From the NCBI GenBank assembly GCA_910586735.1, contig CAJUJW010000010.1:1-56065 (forward strand): a stretch of DNA of 56,065 nt, read 5' to 3'. Position 1 is the first letter of the stretch. Each line of letters opens with the position of its first letter. The notes beneath the pieces were generated by a model, which saw nothing but the letters and a program-made list of their open reading frames with translations, had not been told where the DNA came from and did no database searches. Source of the stretch: an uncultured Oscillibacter sp. Its GTDB lineage: Bacteria > Bacillota > Clostridia > Oscillospirales > Oscillospiraceae. Below, piece after piece: positions 33,571 to 42,116 of this stretch. The translations under genes were made by a program, and so were the position numbers.

Positions 33571-33598
33571 TGTGCCCTACCCCAAGGGATAGGGCACA
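33571..33598 (-). repeat. Intercistronic hairpin between binding-protein and ATPase genes
   Basis: TGTGCCCTA pairs with TAGGGCACA (33571-33579 with 33590-33598) across a short loop. It follows the binding-protein gene and has no U-tract on the minus strand. Such hairpins commonly protect the 3' end of binding-protein mRNA so that more of it is made than of the membrane subunits. Confidence 0.65.
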
Positions 33599-33634
33599 TT
33601 GCATTGTATGAAGTGGCGTTCGTGTGAACAGGGG

Positions 33635-34801
33635 TCATTTGAACAGCGCGTTCAGCTGCTCGTCGGTGTGCGGCATATCCAGCATGTAGGAATCAGGCTG
33701 TCCCTCGCAGAGTTTGGCGGCCTCCGCGGCGGTGATGAAGCGGGTGTCGTCATAGCCCTCGGTCCAGGGGCCGGTCACATCGTCTGGATTGCTGACCACC
33801 ACATAGGGCATGGGCAGAACGATGGAGTTGATGAGATTCGCGTCCTCCTGGTTGGGCTGGAGCACGCCGTCCGCCAGCTCGTCGCCGTTGTAGAGGCGAA
33901 GGGCGATTTTGATGGAGCTGATTCCAATGGCGGGAACGGAGGGAGAGCCCATGGTCTCCACCTCGGGATGTTCGGCGTTCCAATCCAGGAAGCTCTTCTG
34001 ATAGTCGCCGGAGATCAGTTTGATATCCATACCGGCGTTTTCATAGGCGCGGACGATACCGTTGGACATGACATCTTCCGCCATGACCGCGTCAATTTGG
34101 TCGCCGTAGGTGGACAGGAAGGTGGAGACGACGCTCTGCGCGGTGGTTTCGGACCATTCGCCCGGGGCGGAGGCCAGAATCTTGATATCCGGGTAATTGT
34201 CCAGAACCGCCTTGGCGGCGTTCTGGCGGCAGGCGGAGGTGCTGTTACCGGAGGAGCCGGTTACCCAGACCATGTTGCCCTTGCCGCCCATTTTCTCGGC
34301 GAACCATTTGGCCTGCACCTCCCAGAACTGGCTCTGGTCATTGTAGATACAGTAGGTGCCCTCATAGGCCGCAGCGTCGTTGAAGATTACAACGAAGATG
34401 CCCTGATCCAAGGCCGTCTGAATCACGCTGCCCATGGAGGTGGGGGAGTTGGGGGAAATCAGGAGGATGTCCACGCCTTCGCTGATGAGGCTGTTGATAT
34501 TGTTCAGTTCCTCCGTTACGTCTCCCGTGCTGTTCAGCAGCGTGTAGCTCTCCAGCGTGCCGTCGCTGACCAGACCCTCGCAGAAACCCTCCATGGCCTC
34601 CACGTACTGGGCGCGCCATGTGTTGCCGTAATAGCCGTTGGAAATACCCAGTTTGACTCCAGAGCTCTTGGGTCCCGGTTCGTTGTTCTCAGTGGCGGGG
34701 GCGCCGCCGGAAGCGGGGGGCGCTTCTTTTGTGTCTCCTCCGCACGCCATGAGGGAGAGGGCCATCAGGGCCGCAATCAGCAGTGCCAGTCTCTTTTTCA
34801 T
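33635..34801 (-). CDS. Ribose-type sugar-binding lipoprotein
   Basis: A 388-residue lipoprotein. The signal peptide MKKRLALLIAALMALSLMAC ends in a lipobox (LMAC), and a Thr/Pro/Ala linker follows. The binding fold resembles RbsB: KLGISNGYYGNTWRAQYVEA, NSLISEGVDILLISPNSPTS, GIFVVIFNDAAAY, then VWVTGSSGNSTSACR. ATG 34801 follows GGAGGA; the open frame upstream is shadow. It is the first gene of the ABC operon and delivers ligand to the permeases. The ligand is not evident from sequence; the context suggests a sugar acid or lactone. Confidence 0.92.
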   Translation of the reverse strand: MKKRLALLIAALMALSLMACGGDTKEAPPASGGAPATENNEPGPKSSGVKLGISNGYYGNTWRAQYVEAMEGFCEGLVSDGTLESYTLLNSTGDVTEELNNINSLISEGVDILLISPNSPTSMGSVIQTALDQGIFVVIFNDAAAYEGTYCIYNDQSQFWEVQAKWFAEKMGGKGNMVWVTGSSGNSTSACRQNAAKAVLDNYPDIKILASAPGEWSETTAQSVVSTFLSTYGDQIDAVMAEDVMSNGIVRAYENAGMDIKLISGDYQKSFLDWNAEHPEVETMGSPSVPAIGISSIKIALRLYNGDELADGVLQPNQEDANLINSIVLPMPYVVVSNPDDVTGPWTEGYDDTRFITAAEAAKLCEGQPDSYMLDMPHTDEQLNALFK

Positions 34802-35203
34802 ACTTCTTCCTCCAATTTCAAAAATTCCAAACAGTACAATTCTTCTGTACAATTGCTTCGCACAAGGGAAACAATTTGTTTGGTTCCCCTTGAAGATATA
34901 CAAAAATTTATTGAAAAACAATGGGTTTTTGTTGAATGCTGATAATTTTTCAGTTTTTTCCAAAATTATTTCCGATTTTGCCGGATTTTATTTTACCAAC
35001 AGAAAATCGGATGTTTTTTTCCAAATTTCAAGCTATCAATCAACATGCGCCGCGGATATTATGAGAATAGGCGGTATGAACCACCCTGCTTTTTTGTTCG
35101 GAAAGCCGGATATGTCCGGCCCCGAACGGCGCGTGAGGAATCCGGCGAAGTTCCGGCTAAGCGCGCCGACGGCTGAAATATGTACGATCAGGAGGAGACA
35201 TTT
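34802..35203. promoter_or_regulatory. AT-rich divergent regulatory region
   Basis: This 400-base gap separates the ABC operon (leftward) from the dehydrogenase (rightward). On the minus strand TTGTTT and TATATC could form a weak promoter. An imperfect dyad (CAAGGGAAAC/GGTTCCCCTTG, 34863-34892) and a direct repeat GTACAATT (about 34835 and 34848) are candidate regulator sites. Its low GC contrasts with the flanking genes. Confidence 0.35.
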
Positions 35204-36229
35204 ATGAAGGCAGTTTATATGGCGGAGCCCGGCAAAGTTTCTGTGCTTGATATTCCTGAACCCCAGGCGGGGGACCACGACGTGCTGATCCGGGTTCACC
35301 GGGTGGGCTTGTGCGGCACCGACCTGCAGAGCTACCGGGGAACCGCCGCCCTGACCAACTACCCTTTGGTCCCCGGTCATGAATTGGGCGGCGAGGTGGT
35401 CTCCTGGGGCCGGGCGGTTCCCGACGGCTTGTTTTCGCCGGGGGACCGCGTTACGGTAAAGCCCTATTTTAATTGCGGGCAGTGCTATCCCTGTTCCATC
35501 GGCCGGATTAACTGCTGTGAAAACAGCCGCACCATGGGTGTGCAGATGCGGGAGGGGGCCTTGTGCGAGTACATTGCCGTCCCCTATGGAAACGTCATGA
35601 AATGCGCGGGACTCTCCTATGAGGAAATTGCCCTGATAGAGCCGCTTTCTGTTGGAGCCCATGTGATAGAGCGCGCCAACGTCAGGGAAGGGGAGTATGT
35701 GCTGGTGTTTGGCTGCGGCCTGATTGGCTCCGGCGCTGTTTCCGCGGCCTGCTTCCGCGGGGCCCATGTGATTGTCGCGGATATCGCCAGCGGAAAGTTT
35801 GAAACGGCAAGGGCCATGGGCGCGGCTGCCTGCGTCAACCCCCAGACGCAGGATTTACAGGCGGAAATTGCCCGGATTACCGGCGGCACCGGGGTATCCG
35901 TGGCCGTGGAGGCCATCGGCCTGCCTGAGACCATGGCGCAGGCAATTCACGCCGTCAATTTTGCCGGCCGTGTGGGCTATGTGGGCTACAGCAAAAAGAG
36001 CGTCGAAATGAACGCCACCCTGATTGTGAAAAAAGAGCTCACAATCGTGGGGGCTCGAAACGCGCTGATAGACGAATTCAGAACGGTGCGGGAAAACATC
36101 TCCGCGCACCGGCTGGATTTCAAGAGGCTGATCTCCGCTACATATGCGATTGACGACGCGCCCAAAGCCTTTGCCGATTGGGACGGCAGTCCCGAAAGGT
36201 TTTTGAAAATCCAAATCCAGATACAGTGA
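35204..36229 (+). CDS. Zinc-dependent dehydrogenase resembling L-galactonate 5-dehydrogenase
   Basis: A 341-residue MDR enzyme. Catalytic zinc: Cys in VGLCGTD, GHELGGE and Glu in LIEPLSVGAHV. Structural zinc: NCGQCYPCSIGRINCC. It shares several local patterns with E. coli LgoD/YjjN as I recall it: GRxNCCE, the LIEP(L/F)xxxAH segment and a late KKExTxxGxRNA stretch (KKELTIVGARNA). LgoD oxidises L-galactonate to D-tagaturonate. ATG 35204 has GGAGGA seven bases upstream. It is divergent from the ABC operon, so the two probably share control. L-gulonate or another aldonate is an alternative substrate. Confidence 0.82.
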   Translation: MKAVYMAEPGKVSVLDIPEPQAGDHDVLIRVHRVGLCGTDLQSYRGTAALTNYPLVPGHELGGEVVSWGRAVPDGLFSPGDRVTVKPYFNCGQCYPCSIGRINCCENSRTMGVQMREGALCEYIAVPYGNVMKCAGLSYEEIALIEPLSVGAHVIERANVREGEYVLVFGCGLIGSGAVSAACFRGAHVIVADIASGKFETARAMGAAACVNPQTQDLQAEIARITGGTGVSVAVEAIGLPETMAQAIHAVNFAGRVGYVGYSKKSVEMNATLIVKKELTIVGARNALIDEFRTVRENISAHRLDFKRLISATYAIDDAPKAFADWDGSPERFLKIQIQIQ

Positions 36230-36261
36230 CGCCGCAGGTAATCCGACGGTACTTTTTCAAA

Positions 36262-36310
36262 AAACAAACAGAGCCGGCAGGTAAGGAACAGCCCTACCTG
36301 CCGGCTTTCG
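36262..36310. terminator. Bidirectional terminator between dehydrogenase and LacI regulator
   Basis: AGCCGGCAGGTA pairs with TACCTGCCGGCT. The minus-strand side is followed by CTGTTTGTTTTTTG and the plus-strand side by TTTCG, so it serves the leftward LacI gene best and probably also the rightward dehydrogenase. Confidence 0.85.
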
Positions 36311-36322
36311 CGCGCGGCCGCT

Positions 36323-37318
36323 TTATAGAAGGCTTGCGGACGTGGACTCACGCTCCACAATCGCGTACCCCAGCTTGATCTCCTTCGCCGGAACCTCGGG
36401 GTTCTCCAGCCGTTCCAGCAGAAGCGAGGCGGCGTTGGCCCCGCTCTCCTCGTAGAAATACCGGATGCTTGTAATGGCGGGCGTGGTGACCCCGGAGAGG
36501 CTGGAGGCCCCCTGTCCCGTCAGCCGCACCTCCTCCGGCACCCGGACGCCCTGGCTCTTCAAGTATTGCAGTGCCCCCACAGCCATGTTGTCCGTGGCGC
36601 AGACCAGGGCGTCCAAGGGGCCGTAAGCCTCCCAGAGCTCCCGGGCTTTCTCCCTGCCGGAGTCCATGGTGAACGCCGCCACGGCGGCGCGTTCCGCCTG
36701 GTCCCCCAGGCCGGCCTCCCGCAGGGCGTCCCGGTAGGCCCGGCTTCTCTCCTGGCCCACGGCCTTGTCCTGGGGCAGGGCGCCGATGTACCCAAAACGG
36801 CGGCAGCCCTTGTCAAGCAAGCGCTTTGTGATATCATAGAAGGCGTGGTAATCGTCGTGATAGACGCAGGACGCCCCCGCCAGGTGCTGGCCCACGATGA
36901 CGACGGGCACCCGGCTCTTTTTGAGGGCGGCCAGGTGGCCGGGCGTGAACACGGTCCCAATCAGAATCACGCCGTCCACCCGCTGGTCGTCGAAGAGGTC
37001 CAGGTATTTCAGCTCCATCTCCGGGCTGTTGTGGGTGTCCGCCAGGAGAATCTGAAAGCCCTTGGGCTCCAGGACGGAGTCGACGCCCGCCACCGCGCTG
37101 CCGATGGAAAAGGAGTCGATTTTCGGCAGGATGACACCAATGGTCCTGGTCTTCCTGGTGCGCAGAATCTGGGCCTGGACCAGGGGGCGGTAGCCCGTCT
37201 CCTGGATGACCTTGCGGATGGCCTCCTTTTTCTCCTCGGAGAGATACCCCTGGTTTAAATAGCGGGACACGGCGGAGGGAGAGACCCCCGCCATTTTCGC
37301 AATATCGGAAATATTCAT
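36323..37318 (-). CDS. LacI-family repressor of the sucrose genes
   Basis: A 331-residue regulator. The HTH is ISDIAKMAGVSPSAVSRYLN with hinge helix LVQAQILRTRKT. The effector domain begins TIGVILPKIDSFSIGSAVAG. ATG 37318 is taken because the family motif starts there; GGGAG precedes it. The gene is divergent from the sucrose PTS and hydrolase genes, and three near-identical dyads lie in the gap, one just after its own -10. It should repress both transcripts and be released by sucrose-6-phosphate or fructose; the effector is inferred. Confidence 0.92.
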   Translation of the reverse strand: MNISDIAKMAGVSPSAVSRYLNQGYLSEEKKEAIRKVIQETGYRPLVQAQILRTRKTRTIGVILPKIDSFSIGSAVAGVDSVLEPKGFQILLADTHNSPEMELKYLDLFDDQRVDGVILIGTVFTPGHLAALKKSRVPVVIVGQHLAGASCVYHDDYHAFYDITKRLLDKGCRRFGYIGALPQDKAVGQERSRAYRDALREAGLGDQAERAAVAAFTMDSGREKARELWEAYGPLDALVCATDNMAVGALQYLKSQGVRVPEEVRLTGQGASSLSGVTTPAITSIRYFYEESGANAASLLLERLENPEVPAKEIKLGYAIVERESTSASLL

Positions 37319-37338
37319 AAGCTGTCTCCCGGTCCTTT

Positions 37339-37352
37339 TGAAATCCATTTCA
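37339..37352. promoter_or_regulatory. LacI-type operator 1 (autoregulatory)
   Basis: TGAAATCCATTTCA, a dyad of TGAAAT/ATTTCA half-sites, placed immediately downstream of the repressor gene -10. Confidence 0.75.
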
Positions 37353-37353
37353 C

Positions 37354-37382
37354 ATTATACCACAAACATCTGCGGTTTCCAA
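37354..37382 (-). promoter_or_regulatory. Promoter of the LacI gene
   Basis: On the minus strand TTGGAA, a 17-base spacer and TATAAT (37354-37359). Confidence 0.75.
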
Positions 37383-37405
37383 CTGTTTTCCAATGATTTG
37401 CAATA

Positions 37406-37419
37406 TGAAATTGATTTCA
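37406..37419. promoter_or_regulatory. LacI-type operator 2 (upstream)
   Basis: TGAAATTGATTTCA, identical to operator 3 and exactly 100 bases from it, at about -95 to the PTS start site. This suits repression by DNA looping. Confidence 0.75.
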
Positions 37420-37464
37420 GTGTTTTGCATAAAGAAACTTGTAGAAGTTTAGCCGCTCCGTCAA

Positions 37465-37493
37465 TTTACAATCGGACATTCTCCCTTTATAAT
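37465..37493 (+). promoter_or_regulatory. Promoter of the sucrose PTS operon
   Basis: TTTACA (37465-37470), a 17-base spacer and TATAAT (37488-37493). Confidence 0.85.
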
Positions 37494-37505
37494 CAGAACA
37501 TCAAG

Positions 37506-37519
37506 TGAAATTGATTTCA
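37506..37519. promoter_or_regulatory. LacI-type operator 3 (roadblock)
   Basis: TGAAATTGATTTCA lies within ~20 bases of the predicted PTS transcription start, where a bound repressor would block initiation or early elongation. Confidence 0.78.
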
Positions 37520-37557
37520 CAAGAAACGTCAATTTCTGAAAACGGGAGGAAACGGCT

Positions 37558-39444
37558 ATGGCAATGGATTACGGAAAGTGCGCGCGGGAGATCTTCAGCC
37601 ATCTCGGCGGGCGGGAGAACCTGGTCAGCGCGGCCCACTGCGCCACGAGGCTTCGCCTGGTGACGGTGGACAACGGGAAAATCGACATGAAGGCTCTGGA
37701 AAACGTGGAGGGGGTCAAGGGCGTGTTCAGCTCCAACGGCCAGCTCCAGCTGATTCTGGGCACCGGCACCGTCAACAAGGTCTACGACGAATTTCTCCAG
37801 GTCTCCGGCCTCACCGCCGCCACCAAGGAGGAGGTGAAGGCCGCCGCCGCGGCGAAGCAGCCCCTCTTCAAGCGGGCCATCAAGTGCCTGGGGGACATCT
37901 TCGTTCCCATCATCCCGGCCATCGTGGCCTCCGGCTTCCTCATGGGCATCATGGAGGCGCTCAGCTTCATGGTGAACAACGGATTTTTGAACATCGACAC
38001 CTCCGGGTCTATCTATGTCTTCGCGAACCTCTTCGCCAACACCGCCTATGTGTTCCTGCCCATCCTGATTGCCTACAGCGCCGCCAAGGCTTTCGGCGGG
38101 AATCCCTACCTGGGGGCGGTCATCGGCATGCTGATGATCCACCCGGACCTCCAGAACGCCTGGACCGTGGCCACGGAGGGCGTGCTGCGGACCCAGAGCG
38201 TGTGGTTCGGCCTCTACGAGGTGAACCTGGTGGGCTACCAGGGCAGCGTCATCCCGGTGATCATCGCCGTGTGGGTGATGTGCTTCATTGAGAAGCGGCT
38301 CCACAAGGTGGTTCCCGCCATGTTTGATCTCTTCGTCACCCCCCTGGTCAGCGTCTTCGCCACAGGCTACCTGACCTACTCCATCATCGGGCCCATCTTC
38401 TCCACCGTGGAGCACAGCATCATCGGCGGCATCCAGAGCCTGCTGGCCCTGCCCTTCGGCGTGGGCAGCCTCATCATGGGCGGTCTCTACTCCACCACGG
38501 TGGTGGCGGGCATCCACCACATGTACACCGTCATCGACGTGGGCCAGCTCTCCCAGTTCGGCCTCACGTATTGGCTGCCCCTGGCCTCCGCCGCCAACAT
38601 GGCCCAGGGCGCGGCAGCCCTGGCCGTGGCCCTGAAAACCAAGAACGGCAAGCAGAAATCCCTGGCCCTGCCCGCGTCCCTCTCCTGCTTCATGGGCATC
38701 ACGGAGCCCGCCATCTTCGGCGTGAACCTGCGGCACTTCAAGCCCTTCGTCTGCGGGGCCATCGGCGGCGCGGCGGGGGCCATGTACGCCTCCCTGGTGG
38801 GTCTGGGAGCCAGCGGCACCGGCGTCACCGGCCTGTTCGGCCTGCTGCTCTGCCTCCACAGCCCCGTCCATTACATCATCATGGCGGCCATTTCCATCGC
38901 CGTGGCCTTCGCCCTGACCTGGGTGTTCGGCTACAAGGACGCCGAGCCCGCCGAAACCGGCGAGAAGGAAAAAGCCCTCCCCGCCGTGGAGTGCCAGCCC
39001 GGCGCGGTCTACGCCCCCGTCTCCGGCACGGTCATCCCCTCTGAGGAGATTCCCGACGAGACCTTTGCCGCCGGAGTCCTGGGCCGGGGCGTGGGCATCC
39101 AGCCCGCCGAGGGCGTCATTGCCGCCCCCTTTGACGGGGAAATCACCACCGTGGCGGAGACGAAACACGCCGTGGGCCTCAGCTCTCCCGACGGCATGGA
39201 GGTTCTGATCCACGTGGGCGTGGACACGGTGGCCATGAACGGGGACGGCTTCACTGCCCTGGTGGGGGAGGGCCAAAAGGTCAGGGCGGGGGAACCGCTG
39301 CTGACCTTCGACCGGGACAAAATCGCCGCCGCGGGGCACCCGGACGTGGTGGTCCTGCTGGTGACCAACTCCGACGACTATGAGGGCCTGACCATCCAGA
39401 CCGGGACCTGCAAGGCCATGGAGCCGGTGATTCAGGTAAAATAA
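37558..39444 (+). CDS. Sucrose-type PTS EIIBCA component
   Basis: A 628-residue glucose/sucrose-superfamily permease. The IIB domain (~1-85) has its phosphocysteine Cys28 in SAAHCATRLRL. The IIC domain (~105-460) has the beta-glucoside/sucrose-type motifs PIIPAIVASGFLMG and MGITEPAIFGVNLRHF. A C-terminal IIA (~480-628) has phosphohistidine His552 in VLIHVGVDTV. It imports and phosphorylates sucrose or a related disaccharide. Many sucrose EIIs lack IIA, so this one is self-sufficient. GGGAGGA precedes ATG 37558; ATG 37564 is an alternative. The hydrolase follows 14 bases later. Confidence 0.9.
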   Translation: MAMDYGKCAREIFSHLGGRENLVSAAHCATRLRLVTVDNGKIDMKALENVEGVKGVFSSNGQLQLILGTGTVNKVYDEFLQVSGLTAATKEEVKAAAAAKQPLFKRAIKCLGDIFVPIIPAIVASGFLMGIMEALSFMVNNGFLNIDTSGSIYVFANLFANTAYVFLPILIAYSAAKAFGGNPYLGAVIGMLMIHPDLQNAWTVATEGVLRTQSVWFGLYEVNLVGYQGSVIPVIIAVWVMCFIEKRLHKVVPAMFDLFVTPLVSVFATGYLTYSIIGPIFSTVEHSIIGGIQSLLALPFGVGSLIMGGLYSTTVVAGIHHMYTVIDVGQLSQFGLTYWLPLASAANMAQGAAALAVALKTKNGKQKSLALPASLSCFMGITEPAIFGVNLRHFKPFVCGAIGGAAGAMYASLVGLGASGTGVTGLFGLLLCLHSPVHYIIMAAISIAVAFALTWVFGYKDAEPAETGEKEKALPAVECQPGAVYAPVSGTVIPSEEIPDETFAAGVLGRGVGIQPAEGVIAAPFDGEITTVAETKHAVGLSSPDGMEVLIHVGVDTVAMNGDGFTALVGEGQKVRAGEPLLTFDRDKIAAAGHPDVVVLLVTNSDDYEGLTIQTGTCKAMEPVIQVK

Positions 39445-39458
39445 AGAGGAATGTTAAG

Positions 39459-40880
39459 ATGAACGTTTTACGGCACGATCTGCAAAGGCTGGCCGCCCTG
39501 GCGGAACAGTCCGCACCGCCGGCGGGCCCCTGGCGGCCCGGCTTCCACCTGGCGCCCCCGGTGGGCTTTCTCAACGACCCCAACGGCCTTTGTTACTTTC
39601 GCGGGGAGTACCACGTCTTCTACCAGTACGCCCCCTCCGCCCCGGAGGGCCGGGGCGTCCGCTTCTGGGGACATTACAAGTCCCGGGACCTGCTGACCTG
39701 GGAACAGTGCCCGGTGATGCTCTGCCCGGACGAACCCTTTGACCTCCACGGGGCCTACTCCGGCTCGGCCCTGTGCGGGGAGGACGGGCTGTACCTCTAT
39801 TACACCGGAAACGTCAAATACGAGGAAGGGGACTACGTACACACGGGGCGGGAGAGCAACACCGTGCTGGCCTATTCCCCGGACGGCGCGCGCCTCGCCT
39901 GGAAGCGTTTGCTGATGCGGAACAAGGACTATCCGGCGGGGCTGACTCTTCACGTGCGGGACCCCAAGGTCTGGGAACAGGACGGCCGGTATTACATGGT
40001 CCAGGGGGCCCGGACCCAGGAGGACAGGGGAGAGGTCCTGGTCTTCGAGTCCACGGATAAGTTCCATTGGACCCATATCAACACCCTCCGCACCGAGGAG
40101 CCCTTCGGCTACATGTGGGAGTGCCCGGACCTGTTTGCACTTGACGGGCAGCGGGTGCTTATAGCCTGTCCCCAGGGCGTGGAGCGGAGGGGGCCGGGCT
40201 TTGAAAACCAGTACGCCTGCGGCTATTTCCCGGTCTCCGGCGACTTCCGGGGCAGCTGCACCCTGGGGGAGTTCGTCCCTCTGGACTACGGATTTGACTT
40301 CTACGCCCCCCAGACCTTCACCGGCGGGAAGCGCCGCCTGCTGATCGGCTGGCTGGGGATGCCCGACGCGGACTACACGAACCCCACCGCCGCCCAGGGC
40401 TGGCAGCACTGTTTGACGGTCCCCAGGGAGCTGCGCTGGGAGGACGGCAGACTGTGGATGCGGCCCGCAAGAGAGCTGGAGGCCCTCCGGGGAGAGGCTC
40501 AGGAAACGTCCTTCTCGGGGCGCTGTGAAATGGAGCTTCCCCTCATGTCCGAACTGCTGATTTCCTGCGAGGGCAATCTGAAATTGAACCTTTCCGGGGC
40601 GGAACTGAGGGCGGAAGGGGAGACTCTGACCCTGACTCTCCGGGAAGGCGGCCATGGCCGGACAAGCCGGACCGCGCCGGCGGGGAATCTGCGGAGTCTG
40701 CGAATTCTGGCCGATACCAGCGCATTGGAAATCTTCGTCAACGACGGGGAGGCCGTACTGTCCACACGCTGGTATCCCGAGGGCCCCGGCAGGACGCTTG
40801 CGCTGAAAGGGGAGGGCCGGATTGCCGCATACGAACTGCGTCCGTACCGCGTAACCCAGACTGCGTCCGCCACCAGGTGA
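39459..40880 (+). CDS. Sucrose-6-phosphate hydrolase (GH32)
   Basis: A 473-residue GH32 enzyme. The nucleophile is Asp40 in VGFLNDPNG, the transition-state aspartate lies in HVRDPKVW and the acid/base glutamate in MWECPDLF. A five-bladed propeller is followed by the C-terminal beta-sandwich (SALEIFVNDGEAVLSTRW). It splits sucrose-6-phosphate made by the preceding PTS into glucose-6-phosphate and fructose. There is no signal peptide, consistent with a cytoplasmic phosphosugar substrate. AAGAGGA lies before the ATG. Confidence 0.93.
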   Translation: MNVLRHDLQRLAALAEQSAPPAGPWRPGFHLAPPVGFLNDPNGLCYFRGEYHVFYQYAPSAPEGRGVRFWGHYKSRDLLTWEQCPVMLCPDEPFDLHGAYSGSALCGEDGLYLYYTGNVKYEEGDYVHTGRESNTVLAYSPDGARLAWKRLLMRNKDYPAGLTLHVRDPKVWEQDGRYYMVQGARTQEDRGEVLVFESTDKFHWTHINTLRTEEPFGYMWECPDLFALDGQRVLIACPQGVERRGPGFENQYACGYFPVSGDFRGSCTLGEFVPLDYGFDFYAPQTFTGGKRRLLIGWLGMPDADYTNPTAAQGWQHCLTVPRELRWEDGRLWMRPARELEALRGEAQETSFSGRCEMELPLMSELLISCEGNLKLNLSGAELRAEGETLTLTLREGGHGRTSRTAPAGNLRSLRILADTSALEIFVNDGEAVLSTRWYPEGPGRTLALKGEGRIAAYELRPYRVTQTASATR

Positions 40881-40896
40881 GCGGCAGGGGAGACTC

Positions 40897-41202
40897 CTAT
40901 TCTATCCCCAATGCCGCCAGGGCGTCCCTGGTCCCCCGCCAGGTCTCCAGCAGCGCGGCGTAGCGCCCCTGCCCCGCCCCGGTGAGGCGGTAATACTTCC
41001 TTGCCGGGCCGCCGGAGGCCGCCCCCCCTTGGTAGCGCTCGGTGTAGTTTTCCCGGCAGAGCTGCCGGAGAATGGCGTAAATGGCGCTCTCCTGCACGTC
41101 GGGGAAGACGGCGTGGAGGCGCCGCAGGAGCTCGTAGCCGTACTGATCCCCCTGGGCCATCAGGTGGAGCAGGCAGAGCTCCAGGAGGTCTTTTTTCAGC
41201 AT
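40897..41202 (-). CDS. PadR-family transcriptional regulator
   Basis: A 101-residue PadR winged-helix protein: LLELCLLHLMAQGDQYGYEL, then LRRLHAVFPDVQESAIYAIL, then a wing ending RKYYRLTGAGQGRYA. ATG 41202 lies inside the end of the membrane-protein gene, overlapping its stop by seven bases. Here the regulator is second in the operon. Two matching inverted repeats flank the shared promoter, so it probably represses its own operon, as PadR proteins commonly do. Confidence 0.92.
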   Translation of the reverse strand: MLKKDLLELCLLHLMAQGDQYGYELLRRLHAVFPDVQESAIYAILRQLCRENYTERYQGGAASGGPARKYYRLTGAGQGRYAALLETWRGTRDALAALGIE

Positions 41203-41993
41203 AGGGATACCCCCGTTCCCAGGAGGCCCAGGAGCGTGATGAAGGCGTACCGTATAATAAGCGGCGTCTGCCAGCCAGGACTGAAGTCCGGGCTCATACT
41301 CGAGAACAGCTTCCACACGAACACACACGCGACGGCCCCCGTTAAGCCCAGGGTGTACGCCGCCAGCCAGCGGCGGTCCGTCAAGCGGGCCTTTATCAGG
41401 CCAAGCATCCCAATCACTCCGGCGGCCAGGGCGCAGGCTCCCATCGAAAACCGCAGCAGCCAGTGGTTCTCAGGAAACAGAGAATTAAGCAAGTCCCACT
41501 GCTCCGCAAATACCGTCCAGGCCAGGAACGACACCCAGGCAATCCCCAGCAGGAGAAAGGCAAGCAGCGGCGCGAGCCACTTGGACAGCGCCTGTTCCTT
41601 TCTTCCATTGTGCCGGAACCAGGCCAGCGCCAGCACCGTCCCCAGGGGAAGCATCCACTCGGCATACCGGGACGTTTGGGCGATGCCGCCCACGAAAAGC
41701 CATATATCAAACAGCCTGATTAGCTGCTGAGATATCTCGCTCCAGACCGCATCCGCCGACGGAAGGACCACGCACACCGCCAGAACGGCAAAAACCGTCA
41801 GCCAGCGGTGATACGCCTTGAGTTCCACCAGCCGCCCCACCGCGTCTTTTGGGGTCCCTACGTCCCGCCGCAGCTCCTCCTCCGACCGTCCTTCCACAAT
41901 CTCCCGGTAGTCCTCCAGCATCTCCGCCGCCTCCGCCGGGGGCAGATACCACCGGGCCGCCCATCTGAGCCGGGAGAAATAATCCCGCCGCAT
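41196..41993 (-). CDS. Membrane protein with N-terminal HAAS (DUF1700-like) domain
   Basis: A 265-residue protein. The first ~55 residues (ARWYLPPAEAAEMLEDYREI, then SEEELRRDVGTPKDAVGRLV) match the HAAS/DUF1700 pattern usually found beside PadR regulators. About six membrane helices follow. No enzymatic motif is visible. PadR-HAAS pairs have been linked to envelope stress responses; here that is only suggested by context. Confidence 0.75.
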   Translation of the reverse strand: MRRDYFSRLRWAARWYLPPAEAAEMLEDYREIVEGRSEEELRRDVGTPKDAVGRLVELKAYHRWLTVFAVLAVCVVLPSADAVWSEISQQLIRLFDIWLFVGGIAQTSRYAEWMLPLGTVLALAWFRHNGRKEQALSKWLAPLLAFLLLGIAWVSFLAWTVFAEQWDLLNSLFPENHWLLRFSMGACALAAGVIGMLGLIKARLTDRRWLAAYTLGLTGAVACVFVWKLFSSMSPDFSPGWQTPLIIRYAFITLLGLLGTGVSLC

Positions 41994-42011
41994 AAAACCG
42001 CTCCTCTCGAT

Positions 42012-42034
42012 ACTACTGTAAATTTCTCAGTAGT
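42012..42034. promoter_or_regulatory. PadR operator candidate, downstream site
   Basis: ACTACTG and CAGTAGT, perfect 7-bp arms nine bases apart, lie between the -10 and the first codon of the membrane-protein gene. Confidence 0.7.
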
Positions 42035-42042
42035 TTTTTCCC

Positions 42043-42071
42043 AGTATAACCCTGCCCTGGCCGGAAGTCAA
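42043..42071 (-). promoter_or_regulatory. Promoter of the membrane protein-PadR operon
   Basis: On the minus strand TTGACT, a 17-base spacer and TATACT (42043-42048). It lies exactly between the two inverted repeats. Confidence 0.85.
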
Positions 42072-42074
42072 GAG

Positions 42075-42097
42075 ACTACTGTAAAAAAAACAATAGT
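42075..42097. promoter_or_regulatory. PadR operator candidate, upstream site
   Basis: ACTACTG and CAATAGT with the same 23-base frame as the downstream site. The two sites are offset by 63 bases, six helical turns, on either side of the promoter. Confidence 0.65.
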
Positions 42098-42116
42098 TTC
42101 CGCCCCAATAATTCCC

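Noticed and set aside
37501..39339. 612-codon open frame on the minus strand
   Set aside because: It is exactly antisense to the sucrose PTS gene, low-complexity (His/Gly/Glu-rich) and lacks a ribosome site. It is a GC-bias shadow.
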